From NCBI GenBank assembly GCA_946803715.1, contig CAMPET010000181.1:106976-139524 (forward strand): DNA of 32,549 bases, in the 5' to 3' direction. How positions within the stretch are numbered: the first letter of the stretch is position 1; each line of letters opens with the position of its first letter. This DNA comes from Beroe ovata. Lineage: Eukaryota > Ctenophora > Nuda > Beroida > Beroidae. A program made the position numbers and the translations under genes. Under the pieces are notes generated by a model. The model was not told the DNA's origin. It saw only the letters and a program-made list of their open reading frames with translations, and ran no database searches. Of this stretch, positions 1 through 9,207 are shown in pieces.

Positions 1-48
1 GCCTGACAATACCGGTCTTCTATGCCGTGATAACGTTGGAGTGGGCAG

Positions 49-519
49 TTATTCCCGCCTCCGACAGCCTCCCACATAGCGCGGCTTTGAGTTTTTCCCA
101 ATAAGCTGCCGCGAAAAATGTGGCTCCCCATTCAAAAGTTTCACCACGATCCCCAGCGCGAAAATGATCGTGAAGTAGCAATTATAGGCTACGATGTCAC
201 ACCTTGACTTAAGGTATGGGAGATTGTTCTCCCCAACCTGAAGGCAATGCCTTGCCTCATACAGGGTCATTCCGACGGGTCCTGTTTCCTTTAGGAAGCT
301 TATTGCGTCCGCCAGGTCTTCCCTCCGCAGTTCCTCTTCCTCCGTCTCCCTCTCTGCTTCTCCTGCCACGTCCTCCGACGATTGGGGAGGTTCCATACCG
401 TCTTCCTCGCCTTCCTCGCCACTGCCCGTTCCGTCACTCTTCACCGCCTCCTCTTCTGCTCCGTCTGCCACCTCTGAGCTGCCTAGGAGGTTATCCTCCT
501 CTGCTATGTCCAACTCCAT
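49..519 (-). CDS. Hypothetical acidic protein, 156 aa
   Basis: I do not recognise this open frame. It begins with an ATG at 519. Its first ~65 residues are very rich in Glu, Asp, Gly and Ser, as in a disordered acidic tail. Residues ~70-110 (around SFLKETGPVGMTLYEARHCL) look like a folded segment. The remainder includes a hydrophobic stretch, YFTIIFALGIVVKLL, and a basic end. A possible splice donor (CAAG|GTGTGA) lies just after the LPYLKSR segment, so the hydrophobic end could be read-through into an intron and the true protein could continue elsewhere. It is transcribed divergently from IFT70, about 480 bp away. It could be a real gene, an exon, or part of a repeat. There is no homology I can name. 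Confidence 0.4.
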   Translation of the reverse strand: MELDIAEEDNLLGSSEVADGAEEEAVKSDGTGSGEEGEEDGMEPPQSSEDVAGEAERETEEEELRREDLADAISFLKETGPVGMTLYEARHCLQVGENNLPYLKSRCDIVAYNCYFTIIFALGIVVKLLNGEPHFSRQLIGKNSKPRYVGGCRRRE

Positions 520-997
520 AGGCTCATAGGGGTATCTTCATGTTGAGCCATGTAGTAGATTGATGCTAATGAGAGTTGAACAAAGAATGTAGAAATGTGT
601 AAATGATGATTTCAGGATGGTTCTTCCATTTTATTAATGGGTGATAAGAACCAGGTCAGGTGACTTTGTCGCAGCATGTAAGTGGATAATTAAATTGAAC
701 GTCGTTTGTACCCTTTCCGTTCATTATCTGGTATTTGCGACCTTTCATTGCTCGCATTGAACCCCACGTGCTCACCCTCTCCCACCACGACTCCCCCTCT
801 CTTAGTCTCTCACCCCTCCCTCACTACCTCTCACTTTCTCACCACCCTCACCCTCTCTCACTACGACTCACCCTCTCTTAGTCTCTCACCCCTCCTTCAC
901 TTTGTCACCCCCTCCCTCACCCGATCTATCACCCCTCACCCCCTCTCTGACCTTTCTCTTTCTCACCACCCCTCATCCCCACCCTCTGTATTCTCAG
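520..997. repeat. Intergenic region ending in a pyrimidine-rich minisatellite
   Basis: From about 766 to 990 the + strand is almost pure C/T with periodic A, built on variants of CTCTCACCC. Two imperfect copies of an ~80-bp block (both containing CTCTCTTAGTCTCTCACCCC) are visible at about 771-843 and 849-925. The tract runs directly into the splice acceptor TATTCTCAG at 997, so it is also the polypyrimidine tract of the following IFT70 exon. I see no coding sequence in 520-765. The small frames in the C/T tract are compositional artefacts. Confidence 0.7.
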
Positions 998-2074
998 AAC
1001 GAGGAAGCGGAGGAGTTGATGAGGAAGATAGAGAAAGAGGAGGAGCAGATGGGATATGAGGATCCGGACAGGAAAATATACCATCTCTGTATTGTCAACC
1101 TGGTCATTGGTACTCTGTACTGCGCTAAAGGTAACTGAGCACACGGTGTGAGTTGTATGACGTGACTCACGTGTAACTTGTCTTTAACACGTGGACAGAG
1201 CGCGTGACTCCCGTGTCAGTAACACGTGAACAGAGCAAGTATGACGTGACTATTATGTGTCAGTAACACGTGATTTGATCACCAGGTAATTTCGAGTTTG
1301 GTATCACCCGGGTTATCAAGTCGATGGAGCCGTACAGCAAGAAACTAGGCATGGACACTTGGCATTACGCCAAGAGGTGTTTCCTGGGTCTGATTGAGAA
1401 TCTTGCGAAGCACATGATAATGGTCCGTGACGTGGTGTTACAAGACTGTGTCCAGTTTTTGGAACATGCTGAGCTGTACGGGAAGCAAGTCCCGTGTAGG
1501 ATACAGCCACCACTCGCTACGACCACACAACACGAGGTTAGCGCGTTCTAGTGGGGTTGTCTAGTGGGGCTGTCTAGTACGGGGTTGTCTAGTGGGGTAG
1601 TCTAGTGGGGCTGTCTAGTGGGGTTGTCTAGTGGGGTTGTNTGGGGTTGTCAAGTGGGGTTGTCTAGTGGGGTCGTCAAGTGGGATTGTCCAGTGGGATT
1701 GTCTAGTGGGGGTGTCCACTGTCTAGTGAGATTTTCTAGTGAGGTTGTCTAGTGAGGTTGTTTAGCAAGTTCCGTGTCGGATACAACCAGTGTACGGGGT
1801 ACCTGTCCTGTGTATACTTGCGAGGCAGGAGGGGATTGTGATAAGAAAAAATAGATTATCTTAGTCCATAATATGATTGTTAGATAATATATGGATTACA
1901 TATATTTCCATATTATGGAATCAAGAACTACGGTATTAGAAAAAAACTAAGACGCGGATTTGAGAATATGTGTTTCTTCTTCGTGTTCACTTCTCAAATT
2001 CCCAGGGTAAGAATACGGTGACGTACGAAGCGAGACTTATCAAGGGACTGCTGATACACGTGTGTGATATGTGA
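998..2074 (+). CDS. IFT70/TTC30: Intraflagellar transport protein IFT70 (TTC30), last three exons
   Basis: Three exons, 998-1130, 1286-1536 and 2006-2074, join in frame across GT..AG introns and end at TGA 2072-2074. The translation carries family signatures in order: EEAEELMRKIEKEEEQ, then YEDPDRKIYHLCIVNLVIG, then WHYAKRCFLGLIENLAKHMI, then the C-terminus GKNTVTYEARLIKGLL ending CDM. These align without gaps to the C-terminal TPR region of IFT70. IFT70 is a TPR subunit of the IFT-B core complex that binds IFT52/IFT88 in cilia. The 5' exons, which would hold most TPRs, are not visible upstream. The start of the first visible exon is fixed by TATTCTCAG|AAC and by homology. The second intron (1537-2005) holds a 15-bp minisatellite and a single N. 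No disabling mutation is seen in what is present. Confidence 0.9.
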
Positions 2075-2935
2075 TAACGTGCACAACGTGCACGAAGAAG
2101 CAGAACACGTGCAGGCCAGACGTGTTATTTCTCTGTTTATCCTCATCTTTATTATATTGATCGTGTAAATAATAAGTATGTACCTAATTGTCACAAATTA
2201 ACAATGAATAGATATGAAGTCAGGCGTCAGAAATGTATCAAAGTTGTAAATGTTAATTTATTTGTGAAGATATTTTTCCGCATGTTTTCTCAGAACCAAA
2301 TAGGATTTGGCTGTTGTTATAAACGGCTGTTGTATGTAACTGTATCAGTAATTATAAATATCCTCATATCGCCCTCTCTAATAATCCCTTTTTTCTATGT
2401 CGTAGTTTCATTCAGCTATGCGATGAATCTGGAGAAATATTCACTCTTACTTATATGAATTTTCCGTCATTTTGTGGAGCTGTCTGGTCGATCGTGGTAT
2501 AAGTGATCAGCGCATCTCATTAGGAATCAATATGGTGGTCAGGCACGAGTGGTATCAAACAGACCAGTATGTGATTGTTACCGTCTTTGCAAAGGGTGTT
2601 ACAGAGGATAAGTTGGATGTAAGTACAATGTGCATTGTACAATGTTCATGATGTGGTTTAGATCATGGTGTATCTCGTGACATGTGTAGTTAATATAATC
2701 CACATCTCTCATTGAAAACAGATAAGTTTGGGGGAACAGAAGTTAAACGCTTCGATAAAGTTAGATAGCTCCACTGACTACACTATTGACATAGTGCTAC
2801 AGCATCCCATCAAACCAGAATCATCCACTCACAACATACTGAAAACCAAGGTACGCAGGTATGTCAGATCACGTGTTCGCACGTGTCTGAATCACGTGCT
2901 ACAATCACGTGTTGGGATCACGCGTGATTAATGAT
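1141..2935. repeat. CACGTG-rich intron clusters
   Basis: The palindrome CACGTG occurs about ten times in three clusters: the IFT70 intron at 1141-1275 (four copies, often as AACACGTG), the end of the IFT70 gene at 2050-2115 (two copies plus two AACGTGC variants), and the SUGT1 intron at 2866-2930 (four copies, mostly ATCACGTG, plus CACGCGTG). The clusters look like a dispersed short degenerate repeat. Coding sequence of the final IFT70 exon overlaps one copy. Confidence 0.7.
1546..1790 (+). repeat. GTCTAGTGGGGTT minisatellite in the IFT70 intron
   Basis: Roughly 14-15 degenerate copies of a ~15-bp unit, TCTAGTGGGGTTG, occur in tandem, and one N (1641) interrupts a copy. The array is bracketed by two near-identical segments: GCAAGTCCCGTGTAGGATAC near 1484, in the exon, and GCAAGTTCCGTGTCGGATAC near 1768, in the intron. 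An exon-derived block therefore appears to have been duplicated on the far side of the array. Confidence 0.85.
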
Positions 2936-3323
2936 TATGTCTGCAAAGTTATTACCCCCTCCATGTAGGTGGAAATACGGCTGATGAAGGGAACTGGTGT
3001 CCGTTGGGACTCACTCGAGAGCAAGGATGATGCCGAAGGGAGTCAGCGAGTATACCCGACCTCTAACCGGTCTCGGAACCCCGTGGATTGGGACAGGGTG
3101 GAGGCCGAGGTACGTTCTCGGAACATGTATACGTCTGATGCCAGCATACTATGCCAGTGTCGTGGTATCGCTATTCTTGTGCCACTAATTGAATTCCCGC
3201 CAGGTCGTTAAGGAAGATAGCGAGGAGAAGAAAGAAGGCGACGCTGCGCTTAATGAGCTTTTCCAGAAGATTTACGCTGACGGAAGTGACGAAACAAGGA
3301 GAGCTATGATCAAATCATTCCAG
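2524..3323 (+). CDS. SUGT1: SGT1/SUGT1 co-chaperone, CS and SGS exons (partial)
   Basis: Four exons, 2524-2618, 2722-2850, 2969-3109 and 3204-3323, join in frame with GT..AG borders. The CS (p23-like) domain runs from [15 protein letters not shown] through [11 protein letters not shown] and [17 protein letters not shown] to [17 protein letters not shown]. The SGS domain follows with [20 protein letters not shown] and [12 protein letters not shown]1 links HSP90, through its CS domain, to SCF ubiquitin ligases, kinetochore assembly and NLR stability. The N-terminal TPR exons are not found upstream; the nearest 5' sequence is the end of IFT70. The short final exon expected after KSFQ (beginning ESGGT in relatives) is not found downstream before the LINE or after it. 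The first exon start uses CATTAG at 2523 and is less certain than the others. Either the last intron carries the LINE and the exon is beyond reach, or the copy is truncated. Confidence 0.88.
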
Positions 3324-3375
3324 GTACTACTATAAGTACTATAAGTACTATAAGTACTATAATTAGTACTATCGG
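3324..3375 (+). repeat. AAGTACTAT microsatellite
   Basis: Imperfect tandem copies of a 9-11-bp unit (TATAAGTACTA) start immediately after the SUGT1 donor site. Confidence 0.75.
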
Positions 3376-3439
3376 TACTACTATAAGGTCATCGTGAAAT
3401 ATGCACTCATTATCGCTGATACGAGGTTTTTGTTTTTTC

Positions 3440-3880
3440 GTTAAGCTATGACAGGTATGACAGCGATCATTGTGGCCATTGCACTCTTTTAGCTTTTTTG
3501 TTTCTACAATTGATGCTTTTCACCGACTATGGAATGTCGCGATGCAATATCTGACACATTTTTGACAGAAAGGAGCAATGTTCTGTTCTTTTGGAGTGTT
3601 GGCTTACATTATTCAGGCATATCTCCTCGCCTTTTTCCATAAAGGGGTTTTGTTTTGCAGCATTGATTTGGAAAATATGTGCTGCGTTGACACCACATCC
3701 TAATCGTACGAGTCCGTGACACCACTTTAACGACATGCATCACATCGACTATGGAATGTCGGAAGGCATGCTCTGACTCATCAGCTACTGACGGCTGCTC
3801 TGCTATATGCAATGCTTTGGCCCATTGTGCTGACTAACCTTATTCAGGCAATTCCCTTTTTTAAGGCAGGTTTTTCGTTT
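3440..3880 (+). repeat. Diverged ~225-bp direct repeat upstream of the LINE ORFs
   Basis: Two diverged copies share landmarks in the same order: CGACTATGGAATGTCG (near 3525 and 3748), a TTATTCAGGCA block (near 3609 and 3841) and a TTTTTCCATAAAGGGG / TTTTTTAAGGCAGG block. The offset is ~225 bp. Tandem 5' monomers are known in the promoters of some LINEs, and the position fits that, but the divergence is high. Confidence 0.5.
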
Positions 3881-4258
3881 ACCTTACGTTTTCCACAAGA
3901 GAGGCAAGAGCCCTCCATTTCTTACCGCCACCTAGGCAACGATCAGCGCTTTGTCCCCCAACGTGCACGCCTGAGCAGTGCACATTTTCAAGCGAGACCT
4001 GTGACCCCGTCCCTGGGCAGCTACACCAACACAAGCTCTGAAGTCTCTTTTTTAGTCCGAATGATCCAGGACATGAAGAGCGACTTTCAGAGAGACTTGA
4101 ATCAACTCAGAGAGAGTCTAGCTCCTCAACCCGTCAGATGGAATCCCCCGGCACCACAACCACCCCACCACCTGCCACAGTTCCCCCATCAGCAAGATTA
4201 TCCGGTGAACCAGCCCAATCCCCTGTGGACTCACCCTACTCCTCTATTCTCTTCCTAA
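3812..4258 (+). CDS. LINE ORF1-like fragment
   Basis: A 148-codon frame lies directly upstream of, and overlaps, the LINE endonuclease/RT frame. It contains a short helical, charged stretch (VRMIQDMKSDFQRDLNQLRE) suited to a coiled coil, then a Pro/Gln/His-rich tail. This is typical of the end of a LINE ORF1, an RNA-binding chaperone. There is no zinc knuckle or RRM signature. The N-terminal part looks like non-coding repeat sequence read as protein, so the real 5' end of ORF1 is missing or the frame starts later, near the RPVTPSLGSYTNTSSE segment. Its last ~120 bp overlap ORF2 in a frame one base back. Confidence 0.5.
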   Translation: MLWPIVLTNLIQAIPFFKAGFSFTLRFPQERQEPSISYRHLGNDQRFVPQRARLSSAHFQARPVTPSLGSYTNTSSEVSFLVRMIQDMKSDFQRDLNQLRESLAPQPVRWNPPAPQPPHHLPQFPHQQDYPVNQPNPLWTHPTPLFSS

Positions 4259-7140
4259 ACTCCCAGTCCCTCTCTCCCGATGCACGATCCAGCAGTAAAT
4301 GGAAGATTCCCTTCATATCTGATAACCTGCTGAACTGCGACGGCAGCAACGTACCCATCCTTGGTGTGACTGAGACGTGGCTGAAAAGCTACATCACCGA
4401 CGCTCAGATCCACATCCCTAACTACGTTGCCTACCGTGCTGACCGTGCATCCAGAACGCGAGGTGGTGCTCTCCTCTACATCCACGATGACATTGCTGTC
4501 TCGAACGTTAGCAGTTACGACGACGCGGTCTGCAGTGCTATCCTGTGCACTATCCCAACACTGTCTAAAGTCGTAATAAATGTCTACCGTCCTCCTGGAG
4601 CCCCACTCAAGTCTTTTTCAGACCTCCTCGCGCACATCCAATCCTACCTGGATCCTGTCCTGAAAGAGAAATACCACGATATCAACATCATGGGCGACTT
4701 CAACTTCCCCAACATTGACTGGACCTCCATGTCCTGCTCTCCTACCCTCGGTCAAGAACAGCACGAGTCAGGCCTTGCTCTGCTAGACTTCGTTCACCAG
4801 AATCTCCTCCTTCAGGTGGTGAACAGCCCTACGAGAGGGGAGAATATCTTGGACCTTTTCCTCACCAACAACGACAGGGAAATCCGGAACATAGCGGTTG
4901 AAGAAACCATTCTTTCCGACCACGATCTCGTCAAGGTCAATCTTCTCTTCAACATGAGGGCCCCTGTCCTGCCTCATCTCCCCACCTTCGAGAGTCAATC
5001 ATTCAGATCCCTCGACCTCCAGAAAGCTGACTTCGCTGCCATAAACCAGACCTTGGCTGATGTCAACTGGGATGCTCTCTTAGACCTCTGCTGCGACGAT
5101 CCCAGTGGTAATGAGTTTGTTGAGCTTATGCGGCTGACAGTTCTTCAGGCCTGTATCCAAAGCAGCCCGCTAAAACTTCCAAGCAAGGACCAACGAAAGT
5201 CTAAAAAATCCCCTCCCTCCAGGAACCGCTTTGTACTGAATCGTAAGCGAAGAAAACTGGTAGCCCAGATGTCCGCTCTGACAAGCCAGAACCCATCCTC
5301 TCCTAGGATCAACCGTATCCAGGAACAGATTGACTTGCTCCACTTCCAAATCAAGGAGTCCCACAATGCGGAGCAACTTCGTCAAGAACAACTTGCTGTG
5401 TCTAAGATCATTGATAATCCCAAGTTTTTCTTCAGCTATGCCAAGAGGTTTGCAAGGAATAAGTCAAACACTGGTCCTCTACTGAAAGCTGGAAAACTGA
5501 CCAATGACCCCCTAGAAATGGCTAACATCCTCCAGGACCAATATAAATCAGTCTTCAGCGATCCTTCAAGCACCTCCAAAGATGTTCCCAATTCCACACC
5601 TAAAACTCCAGCCACCCTCAGCGACATATCTTTCACCATCTCCGATATCGAAGCTGCCATCGACGAGATAGATCAGAATTCCTCCACCACTGATCACGAT
5701 ATCCCAGCTGTCGTGCTGAAGAGCTGCAAATCCCACCTCTCCTACCCCATCTTCCTGATCTGGCAATCCTCCTTCTCCTCGGGCACCATCCCCAGTGACC
5801 TTAAGACCCAGATCATCACTCCCATCTTCAAGAAAGGGGACCGCTCAGATGCATCCAACTATCGACCCATCTCTCTCACTTCTCATGTCATCAAGATATT
5901 TGAGAGAGTCATCAGGAACAGGCTGGTCGAACATCTTGAATCCAACAGTCTCCTGTCTAGTAACCAGCACGGCTTCAGAAAGGGTCGAAGCTGCCTCACC
6001 CACCTGCTGAAGCACATCGATGATGTCATCCACAGTATCCTTAACGGCAATGAACACGACGTTGTTTATCTCGACTTTGCCAAGGCTTTCGACAAAGTGG
6101 ACCACGAAATTCTCCTTNGTGTCAGCACTCAGCTGATTGTGACGAATGGGGTACGCAGACCTGTTCTGACATATTGGTGTCAACGAATTCCTTCGTCACT
6201 AGTATGTAGTGGTGTCAGCAAATTGTGACGAATGGGGGTGAGCATTCGTCATACAGACCAGGCATAGTGGTGTCAACGAATTCCTTCGTCACAAGTATGC
6301 AGTGGTGTCAGCAAATTGTGACGAATGGGGGTATGCATTCGTCATACAGGTCTGTTCTGAAATAGTGGTGTCAACGAATTCCTCCGACACAAGTATGTCA
6401 GTAAATTGTGACGAATGGGGGTGTGCATTCGTCACACAGACTCTATGAGTGATCCACTTCCTGCTCGTTCCCTTGACGAGCACCTTCCTTTACCCCTTTC
6501 CTTTTTCTCTTCTCCTTCTTTTTCTCTAGATATGGTCAGACATTGCAACAGTAATTCGACCGTGATCTGTTTAATTCTGTTTAATTCTGTTTAATTCACA
6601 GACCTGTTCTGACATAGTGGTGTCAACGTATTCCTTTGTCACAAGTATGATCATAAGATCGCTAACTGGGTCCTCAGTGTCTTCACGGTCAGATCAAAGT
6701 CATTGATGATCCCACTCTACAAGAGCATGGTGAGAAGTAGATTGGAGTACTCGTGCCCAGTCTGGAATCCCACAACCATTGCTGACATCAAGAAGCTGGA
6801 GTCGACACAGCGTGTCTTTACCAGACACATCGCTGGCTGTTATGGGCTCTCCTACTGGGAAAGACTCAAGTACCTTGATCTGATGTCACTCCTAAGAAGA
6901 AGGGAGTGCTATATCATCATATCATCGACATCGGACTGAAGTTCCATGAGCACATCTGTCTCGGAAACATCCGTCTAAAGTCATTCAAAACCAGGTTGAC
7001 GTCCTACGTAATGAAAAAGTGTCCAGATCAACCTCCGGTACCCGGGTATACAACTCCCAACACAAACTCGCTACTGGACTGGAGCACAGGTGGTCTTCAA
7101 CAGACGGTCTAGCTCGGATTTCCGGCATGAACCTACGAGA
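4138..7140 (+). pseudogene. CR1/L2-like LINE ORF2: endonuclease plus broken reverse transcriptase
   Basis: An apurinic-like endonuclease domain spans about 4240-4950, with VTETWLK, RTRGGALLYIHDD, MGDFNFPNIDW and LSDHDLVKVNL. A linker follows, then RT motifs to 6117: IITPIFKKGDRSDASNYRPI, SLTSHVIKIFERVI, QHGFRKGRSCLTHL and VVYLDFAKAFDKVDHEILL. Right after the palm aspartate of LDFAKAFD the frame meets an N (6118) and a satellite array (6119-6650). The catalytic FADD-type motif and the rest of the palm are absent. The C-terminal part resumes about 6650-6940 (IPLYKSMVRSRLEYSCPVWN, LSYWERLKYLDL), with a frame shift near 6905 and further decay to about 7100. The element inserts copies of itself by target-primed reverse transcription, but this copy cannot. 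EN and RT motifs place it in the CR1/L2/Rex group; I cannot be more exact. Confidence 0.88.
6119..6650 (+). repeat. ~95-bp satellite array inside the LINE
   Basis: Repeated blocks contain GGTGTCAACGAATTCCTTCG, TGTCAGCAAATTGTGACGAA and the inverted pair TGACGAATG / CATTCGTCA. The GGTGTCAACGAATTC landmark recurs at about 6176, 6269 and 6367, and a variant is at 6618, giving a period of 93-98 bp for the first three. Between 6430 and 6610 the array is interrupted by C/T-rich DNA and three copies of CTGTTTAATT (about 6564-6597). A further single unit lies past the LINE end at about 7163-7217. Confidence 0.85.
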
Positions 7141-7162
7141 GGTTTCGAGAGGTTAGGTTAGT

Positions 7163-7220
7163 GGTGACAGCCCTTAGTGACGAATGAGGGTATGCATTCG
7201 TCATACAGACCTGTTCTGAC
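7163..7220 (+). repeat. Stray satellite unit after the LINE
   Basis: One partial unit (GTGACGAATGAGGGTATGCA followed by TTCGTCATACAGACC and TGTTCTGAC) matches the array inside the LINE, so the satellite both interrupts and follows the retroelement. From 7221 to 7481 I see only AT-rich DNA with a short TCTAATCTGTTCTAATCTGA repeat. Confidence 0.75.
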
Positions 7221-7481
7221 GAATTGTGCGTATCTATCACGAAATCAGTGTCCCTGAATCATCCTGACCTCATCGTACGGTCAGACTCTGAGTAGAATAC
7301 GTACTGTTGTCTTCATAATTTATGGTAATCTAATCTGTTCTAATCTGAGTAGAATAATGCGTAGTACAAAGTAGTGATTTTTTTAATACGTTAAAAGTAA
7401 CAGTACATATATGAAGGAATATACAGCAATGAGATAAACATATTAAGCAACGAAAATTCAACCAAAGACCCTTCTGACAAC

Positions 7482-8243
7482 TCAGAATTTAAGGGGTGAA
7501 CTATCTCCGGATATCCCGTCTGGTATCAAATTGAATGATATCGCGGAAATTGGGAGCTCTGGGGCACGGGAATATTTGCCCCGGTATCCCCTCACTGACA
7601 CTAACACGCTCTTGAGTAAAGCAAACGATAGTTTTGTTCTCATTGCACTGATGACATCCCTAGACTCCTCATTAGTCTTCTCTGCAATGAGTTCAGCTAG
7701 TCTCTTATGAAACACCATTGCCTGAGGTGCCATCCCTCCCGAAGTACTGTAGACTAACGGCGTGAAACTGCATTTCTCAACTTGAATGACACGTTGTTCA
7801 TAGTTCTTCCTCTTGATGTTCTCATGTTGCGTGTACACTGATTTGATATCCCTGTTCCTGTAAGAGTCTGCATTCGGATGGAAGATCCTGACATCGAACA
7901 TGGTTTTCTGGAACGGTCCCCAGAGCCCTCGAGCTGAGATGTCTAGGCGGGCTCTCTCCTCCGTGTTCCCAGGTAGTTGCTGACAGGATTCAATAGGAAT
8001 CAGCTCTGGCTCGGTCTTCACGTCATGACAGACTTCCCTCAAAAACGCGGCATTTGCGTCACGTACTTTGTTGTGCCTAAAGATTAAGTAGCCACCATGT
8101 TTACACACTAAAGTGTGGTCTACAGAATTCTTCTTGCCACAAACACAAAATGCCGGGATGTTGGGTATCTGCCATCCGTACCGGAGCCTGAGTGCATCCC
8201 TAAACTCTTCCTTGTTCAGCACCCATCCTAATGAACCGATTGN
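7482..8243 (-). pseudogene. Retroelement C-terminal tail: Zn finger plus restriction-like endonuclease (RLE-like)
   Basis: The frame from the N at 8243 to the stop near 7482 carries a conserved block. It runs NKEEFRDALRLRYGW; a zinc finger C-x-C-x7-H-x3-C (CVCGKKNSVDHTLVC); KHGGYLIFRHNKVRD; RARLDISARGLWG; MFDVRIFHP; HENIKRKNYEQRVIQVE; and FTPLVYSTSGGMAPQA. A CxC..H..C finger followed by R-H-N/D and an acidic/Lys nuclease core (RLDI, FDVR, E..K) is the layout of the PD-(D/E)XK nuclease at the C-terminus of R2/CRE/NeSL-type retrotransposons. Assignment to that group is inference. The RT that should precede it is absent. At 8243 the similarity stops abruptly at a single N, and the sequence beyond (to 8423) is unrelated although the frame stays open. 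I read this as a 5'-truncated copy or an assembly join. Confidence 0.6.
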
Positions 8244-8423
8244 ATAAGAAAACATTTTACATTTAATACTTGCATTCGCTCTCCAAATCCCCAATGGTTT
8301 ATGACAAACAGGGTGATTTGGTTCAATTAGAATTGCCATTTGCTTCTGAAGACAAGACCTATAGGAAAAGAGTGTGTCTGCAGGGTGGACCAGGTGAAAG
8401 GCAGTTACTGTGGAAGGAGACAC

Positions 8424-8896
8424 TGCTGACTGACTCAGTTACTCCAGAGTAGTTGGTGTGACCTTATCCACTCAAACAAAGAGATCATTTCAGGTATCCT
8501 GGTTATAGGGAAGCATAGTATTGGCTTTGTATGGAGCTTTGTACAAAAGTATGGGCACAGTTCTTATGAAGTTATAAGGTAGAAGCATGAGGGAGTGGCA
8601 TTCGACGAGGGAAATGGAACTATTGAATGTGATTAAGCTATCAACTTTAGTGACAGGGTGGTCTGTACGGAACCTCATAGTTTCAGTTCCTTGTATAAGA
8701 TGCCATAGAGCAAGAATCTCCACTGTGTTCGCTAACTCATGCAGACAAAAAGCATCAATGTGATTAGGCTATTAACTTCATTGACAGAGTGGTCAGTAAT
8801 AAGTATGCTAAATCACTAAACTAAAATAACCTATTTTAACAAGAACAATAATAATGACCTATCTAGCAAGAACTATGAATCACTAATATAGTCAAA
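8424..8896. other. No gene seen
   Basis: AT-rich DNA with no convincing coding signal. Two similar segments (GTGATTAAGCTATCAACTTT near 8628, and GTGATTAGGCTATTAACTTC near 8759, each followed by a TGACAG-GTGGTC block) are a diverged direct repeat of about 130 bp period. Confidence 0.5.
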
Positions 8897-9207
8897 TGCT
8901 GCGCGCGACAAAAAGCGCCCATGAATATATAGGACTCTTTTTTGACCCCAAATTTATTATTCCTCGACATGATAATAACCCATTCAAAAAGACATTTTTG
9001 GTATTTCATTCCATGCGCCACAATATGCAGCTTCAGAGCGGGTCGCTTTTTACGCCCGCGCGCCGCGCCGCGCAAAAATCTTTTTATACTTGCTTAATTG
9101 TCTTTTTGTGATCAATTATACATGATATTTTAATGGAAAAGGTGAATTATAGACATAATATCTCGGATGATATGTTCGTCCGCTTCAAAAACTCGTCGCG
9201 CGCAGCA
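8897..9207. mobile_element. MITE-like element with 13-bp terminal inverted repeats
   Basis: TGCTGCGCGCGAC at 8897-8909 is exactly inverted as GTCGCGCGCAGCA at 9195-9207. Between them a second imperfect inverted pair is visible: CAAAAAGCGCCC near 8909 against GGTCGCTTTTTACGCCC near 9040, the latter followed by a CpG-dense stretch at 9055-9073. The CpG-rich arms contrast sharply with the AT-rich interior and flanks. It has no coding capacity. No clean target duplication is visible (CAAA on the left, ATAA on the right), so the exact ends are uncertain. Confidence 0.5.

Noticed and set aside
216-521. Plus-strand Pro/Leu-rich frame
   Set aside because: Shadow of the acidic minus-strand ORF; its Pro/Leu/Ser bias is the complement of Glu/Gly codons.
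706-1059. Long frames in the C/T tract
   Set aside because: Low-complexity pyrimidine repeat; only the part after the acceptor at 997, in the IFT70 frame, is coding.
1546-1790. CRISPR-like array
   Set aside because: Contiguous 15-bp tandem units with no unique spacers; a minisatellite in a eukaryotic intron.
3324-8896. Final SUGT1 exon
   Set aside because: I looked for the conserved ESGGT...EWKKY-type ending on the + strand through and past the LINE and did not find it.
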